Shown: in pieces, positions 9,001 to 9,304 of the stretch | How positions within the stretch are numbered: position 1 is the first letter of the stretch | Layout of the letters: each line of letters opens with the position of its first letter | Source: Candidatus Omnitrophota bacterium | GTDB taxonomy: Bacteria > Omnitrophota > Omnitrophia > Omnitrophales > Danuiimicrobiaceae | DNA length: 9,304 nucleotides | Direction: 5' to 3' | Assembly (NCBI GenBank): GCA_016206945.1 | Contig: JACQQP010000081.1 | Span: 1-9,304 of the forward strand | Made by a program: the position numbers and the translations under genes | Notes under the pieces: generated by a model | Seen by the model: the letters and a program-made list of their open reading frames with translations, nothing else | The model's database searches: none | Told to the model about the DNA's origin: nothing

Positions 9001-9304
9001 AAGAGGTGGCGCGAAGAAATACGTTTGAAACAAAGTTTGACCGCTTCGGAAATCAATCGATTTTGATTGCGCGCGACGAAAACGGTGCGCGCAACTGGCG
9101 CAGGTTCGGAGCCGACGGCCGCATTCTGGAAGATAAAGACGAACTCGTTCTGATTTGGGAAGAGCGCGGTGATCTCCACCGAATTTATCCCTCATCGGGT
9201 GAAATCAGAAGTTGGGCGGTGAATACTGGTTTTAAAGATCCAGCCTATGCGCGCGCGTTATCCGATTATAGTCCTTATGGGATCGGGGGCTCGAACACCG
9301 ATGA
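1..9304 (+). CDS. Giant RHS / F5/8C / LamG / FG-GAP mosaic protein, internal fragment (both ends outside window)
   Basis: Reading from base 3, all 3,100 codons are open and recognisable domains follow each other in the same frame from end to end, so this is one gene without start or stop in view. Seen domains: seven F5/8 type C (discoidin-like) domains (the first only as its tail), four LamG/concanavalin-like domains, seven FG-GAP/VCBS-type repeats, scattered RHS/YD strands ('FDAQGRVIRET', 'YEYDAIGN') and five copies of an unrecognised 'IWK...DWAREEG' repeat. No membrane helix is visible, and only one cysteine (residue 1258). Known for these families: RHS repeats build shells in secreted or surface proteins, and F5/8C and LamG modules often bind sugars or surface ligands. 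Inference: an exported surface, adhesion or polymorphic-toxin-like protein. Specific function, signal peptide and any C-terminal effector are not visible. The protein exceeds 3,100 residues and may be far longer. Confidence 0.96.
3..89 (+). other. F5/8C domain 1, C-terminal tail only
   Basis: Residues 1-28 contain 'AQFVRIRGIRS' followed by 'FYIEEVRIYPP'. This is the last pair of strands typical of discoidin-like F5/8C domains: 'ARYVRI' plus 'EVEVYG'. The same ending occurs in domain 5 ('ARFVRIDGIRGRNG' then 'LRELEVFAS'). The N-terminal part lies upstream of the window. Such domains are usually small ligand- or glycan-binding beta-sandwiches, but no ligand can be predicted here. Confidence 0.8.
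105..270 (+). other. RHS-like linker strands
   Basis: Residues 35-90 include 'RRFNIQGDILAEFQTGG' and 'ESFTYDKDALENVTRVL'. These have the spacing of RHS/YD repeats (aromatic-D-x-x-G-x-hydrophobic, then Y-x-Y-D), although the usual 'YDxxGN' is degenerate ('YDKDALEN'). The segment joins F5/8C domain 1 to domain 2. The same alternation of discoidin domain then RHS strand recurs through the window. Confidence 0.55.
285..644 (+). other. F5/8C domain 2 (complete)
   Basis: Residues 95-214 form a complete discoidin-like domain. They contain 'QLTDGNRTTEATF' (the DG turn where family members have 'aVDGn..T.W'), the strand 'PYVDFEL', 'TEIREVRILFSD', the 'V(S)-E-N-G-S-S-W' hairpin ('VDVSENGSSWTRV'), 'AKFVRVGGYED', and the closing strand 'MHEVEIYGS'. 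Length is within the usual range for the family. This copy is the reference that shows domain 3 to be interrupted. Confidence 0.85.
663..1425 (+). other. LamG domain 1, inserted within an RHS-like repeat
   Basis: Residues 241-435 form a LamG/concanavalin A-like jelly roll (Laminin_G_3 type). Visible signatures are 'KFGGSSAFFDGG', 'YISTPDGTDFDFGTGDFTI' followed by 'DTWVRF', 'NQWYHVAVVRTG', 'VKFFKDGIQQG', and 'FHGWIDELRISKGIARW'. The strand 'YTKLLAHFNGEDASTRFEDSS', which normally opens such a domain, follows it at residues 445-465. On the left, the RHS-like text 'YTTSRLIDQE' ends at residue 230. On the right, 'GQVTASIDRQGKLTRY' resumes at 476. Removing residues 231-475 rejoins a plausible RHS strand. 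Likely role: ligand or glycan binding; no specific ligand can be named. Confidence 0.82.
1426..1700 (+). other. RHS/YD repeats
   Basis: Residues 476-566 carry the clearest RHS/YD signatures of the window: 'IDRQGKLTRYAYEYDAIGN' (481-500), 'DTFGRVIRQISDSGE' (526-540) and 'YFNYELDAFGNVRKA' (543-557). In RHS and teneurin-type proteins these strands spiral into a hollow shell that encloses or supports other modules. No RHS-core hallmark ('DPxGxxS' type with cleavage Asp) is present, so the C-terminal core is elsewhere. The next module is the split F5/8C domain 3. Confidence 0.8.
1713..1886 (+). other. F5/8C domain 3, N-terminal half
   Basis: Residues 571-628 match the first half of a discoidin-like domain. 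They contain 'NVAITGDTWTNIQF', then 'YLFDGKTDTSGYVYVSNDE' (DG turn at 604-605) and the strand 'KPITFDFT'. These align with 'QLTDGNRTTEATFYRVNN' and 'PYVDFEL' of complete domain 2. The expected next strand is absent here and appears only after LamG-2, at residue 843. The domain is therefore interrupted, not truncated. Confidence 0.78.
1887..2528 (+). other. LamG domain 2, nested inside F5/8C domain 3
   Basis: Residues 629-842 (214 codons) hold a LamG jelly roll: 'RFGGSSAYFDGNGDYLETA', 'FDLGVDNFTIDTWVKL', 'NEWHHIAVVRSGNSWKLF', 'IDGMNEASI', and 'FKGSMDEFRFSKGIARW'. It ends with 'YTKLLLHFNGSDGSKTF', the strand that usually begins this type of domain. Left and right junctions both resemble F-T-x-P-P/S-x-x-V ('FTGVPSPRAV' at 627-636, 'FTPPKTV' at 841-847). 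Deleting the insert restores 'ITFDFT-PPKTVDISRV', a normal discoidin strand pair. Both parts stay in frame. Confidence 0.8.
2529..2768 (+). other. F5/8C domain 3, C-terminal half
   Basis: Residues 843-922 supply the missing half of the discoidin domain. They read 'PKTVDISRVRFYTDARP', then 'YKIEVSYDGLNWSTVVDH' (the 'V-S-x-D-G-x-x-W' hairpin), 'VQKLRIVPVGYDY', and the closing 'IYEMQIFGS'. The order and spacing match domain 2, where the same elements follow the DG turn without interruption. The domain ends a few bases before the palindromic element at 2773. Confidence 0.8.
2773..2831. repeat. 59-nt bipartite palindromic repeat translated in frame
   Basis: The element has short inverted ends (TGTC/GACA) enclosing two perfect 8-bp hairpins. 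The first is ATCCCCGA (2777-2784) with TCGGGGAT (2794-2801) and a 9-nt loop. The second is ATTCCCGC (2808-2815) with GCGGGAAT (2820-2827) and a TTCC loop. They are joined by the palindrome CCATGG. The second hairpin fits ATTCCC-N8-GGGAAT, the published form of the Neisseria dRS3 repeat; similar repeats occur between genes in many bacteria. Here it encodes 'SSPNALIGDPWIPASAGMT' inside the giant protein. The homologous junction near base 8565 lacks it and is 22 residues shorter. No clear target duplication is visible. Confidence 0.85.
2850..3213 (+). repeat. First pair of 'IWK...DWAREEG' protein repeats (unrecognised module)
   Basis: After an RHS-like strand ('REYDFRGNILSEENLLY'), residues 966-1020 read 'LLYHIWKSRPELQIYFPDP', then 'GRWKDKTIADWAREEG' and 'EDPRLIRYTP'. 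A shorter relative follows at 1029-1071: 'DAFDARRELQRRF', 'NLRDWAERFGSADDPRLSAY'. I do not recognise a named family. The pattern (W-x-x-R-P-x-L-Q-x-x-F-P, a W-A turn about 25 residues later, then G and D-P-R-L-x-x-Y) suggests two or three helices per copy. It distantly recalls short helical motifs seen in some bacterial glycosyltransferase polyproteins, but this is weak. A closely similar pair occurs at 8628-8988 after another F5/8C domain. Confidence 0.6.
3216..3330 (+). other. Pro/Thr-rich linker
   Basis: Residues 1072-1110 are rich in Pro, Gly and Thr ('IPSYGPPEGEANIPLEPVGP', 'TTTETVTNPDSTTTTTV'). They contain no recognisable fold and look like a flexible spacer between the helical-repeat pair and the LamG-3/LamG-4 tandem. 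The Thr-rich end grades into the first RHS-like strand of the tandem unit. Confidence 0.55.
3414..4025 (+). other. LamG domain 3
   Basis: Residues 1138-1341 form a LamG jelly roll: 'KFGGGSAAFDGSGDYVSTP', 'LDFGTEDFTVDLWVRF', 'NQWYHVAAVRSGTQCYLFID', and 'FNGWMDEIRISKGIARAF'. The trailing strand is 'SYTKLLLHFNG'. It contains the only cysteine I found in the 3,100 visible residues (C1258, codon 3774-3776). It is the LamG of tandem unit A and is preceded by the RHS-like strand 'RIEAKDSSGRTTSVTER'. Confidence 0.82.
3984..4025 (+). repeat. 42-nt perfect direct repeat, copy 1
   Basis: This stretch is identical base for base to 4743-4784, although the LamG cores between the copies differ at most positions. 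It encodes 'SYTKLLLHFNGYRY', the LamG edge strand. Identity extends through synonymous positions, so it reflects recent copying or gene conversion and not protein selection alone. Confidence 0.9.
4173..4784 (+). other. LamG domain 4
   Basis: Residues 1391-1594 form the LamG of tandem unit B: 'RFGGASAAFDGTGDYVTVP', 'FNVGTGDFTVEFWWNT', 'NQWVHFAISRSGGVLRFF', 'ADGIQIGSAVP', and 'FTGYIDEFHFSASGRSSNF'. The trailing strand is 'SYTKLLLHFNGYRY'. The usual 'KGIARW' after the edge strand is replaced by 'SGRSSNF', so this copy has drifted from the other three. It follows 'VREEKKDSLNRSTEIKER' and precedes a third RHS-like strand. Confidence 0.82.
4743..4784 (+). repeat. 42-nt perfect direct repeat, copy 2
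   Basis: Identical to 3984-4025, at a spacing of 759 nt, the period of the tandem unit. It marks the end of LamG-4. The sequence diverges immediately on both sides: C versus T on the left, A versus G on the right. Confidence 0.9.
4923..5387 (+). other. F5/8C domain 4 (complete)
   Basis: Residues 1641-1795 include 'NVALGQQVTTNTVYYGSSS', 'SPSKAVDGNFPTTYP', a Trp after a Gly-rich loop ('ITWIGHPG'), 'GWLEIDLGREETVQRIDLD', the hairpin 'LWVSRDGKIWEFVKG', 'IRYVKLTNVNGGN', and 'IMGEVMVFANR'. These are the standard strands of an F5/8C (discoidin) beta-sandwich in the usual order. The 'AVDGN' turn and W are the normal ligand-side features of the fold. It lies between the LamG tandem and the beta-propeller. 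Confidence 0.9.
5388..5493 (+). other. RHS-like linker before the propeller
   Basis: Residues 1796-1831 contain 'ELITYKLDGSGNTVKTVWEI', which has the 'Y-x-x-D-G-S-G-N-x-V' form of an RHS/YD repeat, followed by a Pro-rich stretch ('QPKPEPF') leading into the first propeller blade. A matching RHS-like strand lies just after the propeller ('EVITPQGSVISKTFRSSMGN'). Confidence 0.6.
5496..7016 (+). other. Seven FG-GAP/VCBS-like repeats, probable seven-bladed beta-propeller with Ca2+ loops
   Basis: Residues 1832-2338 contain seven repeats. Each has 'W-x-(V/I)' at its start, then 'x-x-L-(I/V)-D-(M/I/V)-(N/D)-(G/H)-D-x-x-x-D-R-(V/I)', then 'YQPYW-W/M-VQ-x-NNG-x-GF'. The acidic loops begin at residues 1865, 1932, 2001, 2073, 2147, 2223 and 2293 (for example 'DMNHDGLPD', 'DIDGDGLPD', 'DVNGDNRPD'). 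This is the D-x-D/N-G-D-x-x-x-D calcium loop of FG-GAP/VCBS blades. Spacings are 67-76 residues, and seven copies would close one propeller. The last blade ends differently ('VQLNQWGAPVPP'), as expected for a terminal blade. In TcB/SpvB-type toxin proteins such propellers accompany RHS shells; whether this one gates or binds anything is unknown. Confidence 0.85.
7083..7499 (+). other. F5/8C domain 5 (complete)
   Basis: Residues 2361-2499 follow a short RHS-like strand ('VISKTFRSSMGN') and read 'NKPVTVSSEYNSTYGALRVV', 'DGVYSEPGLWYSSG' (DG turn and Trp), 'HSAQVDLGRVLGISKIKLD', 'FNVKISSDGTTWETVA', 'QARFVRIDGIRGRNG', and 'LRELEVFAS'. All strands of a discoidin-like domain are present. Its ending closely resembles the fragment at the window start ('AQFVRIRGIRS'), suggesting the two were copied from a common source. 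Confidence 0.88.
7500..7589 (+). other. RHS-like linker between F5/8C domains 5 and 6
   Basis: Residues 2500-2529 contain 'IQEVRDSGGKLTKLIES', with the D-S-G-G-K-L-x-x-L pattern of an RHS strand. It resembles 'IDRQGKLTRY' near base 1446 and 'EAKDSSGRTTSV' near base 3357. It continues the alternation of discoidin domain and RHS strand. Confidence 0.5.
7590..8033 (+). other. F5/8C domain 6 (complete)
   Basis: Residues 2530-2677 include 'KVAKATSQMDSSSYDAMKAL', then 'DGNPDTLWRSY' (a near-canonical DGN-x-x-T-x-W), 'NAFVIDLEQQREITEVRVLG', 'FRISTSTDGANWDVAAE', 'ARYVRIDKIDAASPGG', and 'LSEVRVFGY'. This is the most canonical of the discoidin domains here. An extra segment before the 'ARYVRI' strand ('VRRVISFFGFPVRIARQ') is longer than in its sister domains. 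Confidence 0.9.
8034..8183 (+). other. RHS/YD repeats between F5/8C domains 6 and 7
   Basis: Residues 2678-2727 read 'VTIEREFDAQGRVIRETR', then 'SVEYDYHANGQISEIRRYG'. Both have the F/Y-D-x-x-G-x-(V/I) core of RHS repeats. 'FDAQGRVIRE' is the best single RHS strand in the window and models what the LamG-1 insertion site near residue 230 looked like before interruption. Confidence 0.75.
8184..8567 (+). other. F5/8C domain 7 (divergent)
   Basis: Residues 2728-2855 contain 'KPLLFDNVGTSFKESI', 'DGNPNTYGYLWWGAG', 'SFVVKLDHVATVGMTRFLM', 'YLVEASRDGINWFTVVDQ', 'EALYFRITGGRDM', and 'LYEFEAYGP'. The order of strands is that of F5/8C domains, but the first strands are short and the 'RYVR' strand is altered to 'LYFRITG'. 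It is followed by the second helical-repeat pair, exactly as domain 3 is followed by the first pair. Confidence 0.78.
8628..8988 (+). repeat. Second pair of 'IWK...DWAREEG' protein repeats
   Basis: Residues 2876-2932 read 'EENALYLIWKSNPSLQVLFP', then 'GRWQGKTLIDWAREEG'. They match residues 966-1010 almost position for position. A shorter relative follows at 2949-2996 ('VFDENRALQDRF', 'DLIQYARNRGYREDSRLQYY'), parallel to 'AFDARRELQRRF...DPRLSAY' of the first pair. A 21-nt stretch at 8741-8761 is identical to 3008-3028 in DNA. The spacer after F5/8C domain 7 is 22 residues shorter than after domain 3 because the palindromic element is absent. Family not recognised. Confidence 0.65.
9012..9140 (+). 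other. RHS/YD repeats near the window end
   Basis: Residues 3004-3046 contain 'NTFETKFDRFGNQSILIARD', then 'ENGARNWRRFGADGRILED'. These are consecutive F-D-x-x-G-N and F-x-x-D-G-R turns typical of RHS repeats. They lead directly into another copy of the helical repeat. Confidence 0.75.
9135..9278 (+). repeat. Fifth 'IWK...W...G' repeat
   Basis: Residues 3045-3092 read 'DELVLIWEERGDLHRIYP', 'GEIRSWAVNTGFKDPAYARA' and then 'LSDYSP'. The I-W, L-H-x-x-Y-P, W-A-x-x-x-G and D-P-x-x-x-x-L-x-x-Y-x-P positions match the earlier copies, although sequence identity is low. A second member of this pair would be expected just downstream of the window. Confidence 0.5.

Noticed and set aside
8545..9066. A 173-codon plus-strand open frame in another phase
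   Set aside because: It overlaps the clear F5/8C domain 7, helical-repeat and RHS coding frame, and its translation is basic, low-sense text with no recognisable motif.

Overview
The whole 9,304-base window lies inside one giant protein-coding gene. The + strand frame whose first full codon is at base 3 runs to base 9302 (3,100 codons) with no stop, start-up signal or intergenic gap. Both ends of the gene are outside the window. Residue n of the visible part starts at base 3n, and residue numbers below use this scale. No tRNA, rRNA, insertion sequence, CRISPR array, promoter or factor-independent terminator was seen.

The protein is a mosaic of extracellular-type modules. In order they are: the tail of one F5/8 type C (discoidin-like) domain; an RHS-like linker; a complete F5/8C domain; LamG-1; RHS/YD repeats; a third F5/8C domain split by LamG-2; an in-frame palindromic DNA element; a pair of unrecognised 'IWK...DWAREEG' repeats; a Thr/Pro-rich linker; a tandem duplication (period 759 nt) of [RHS-like strand + LamG], giving LamG-3 and LamG-4; a fourth F5/8C domain; seven FG-GAP/VCBS-like repeats with Asp-rich calcium loops, probably one seven-bladed beta-propeller; F5/8C domains 5, 6 and 7 separated by short RHS-like strands; a second pair of 'IWK...DWAREEG' repeats; more RHS repeats; and a fifth copy of that repeat at the window end.

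RHS/YD repeats normally form the shell of secreted or cell-surface proteins, and F5/8C and LamG modules commonly bind glycans or other surface ligands. My inference is a very large surface or secreted adhesion or toxin-delivery type protein whose RHS scaffold displays many binding modules. The signal peptide, the RHS-core cleavage site and any C-terminal effector would lie outside the window. The organism cannot be fixed. The intermediate base composition, the giant mosaic gene and the palindromic repeat would fit an environmental Gram-negative or candidate-phylum bacterium (for example Omnitrophota, known for giant genes), but this is only a guess.

The most unusual signals are nested, in-frame insertions. 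One LamG domain sits inside an F5/8C domain, another splits an RHS repeat, and a 59-nt bipartite palindromic repeat of the kind usually seen between genes is translated as part of the protein.
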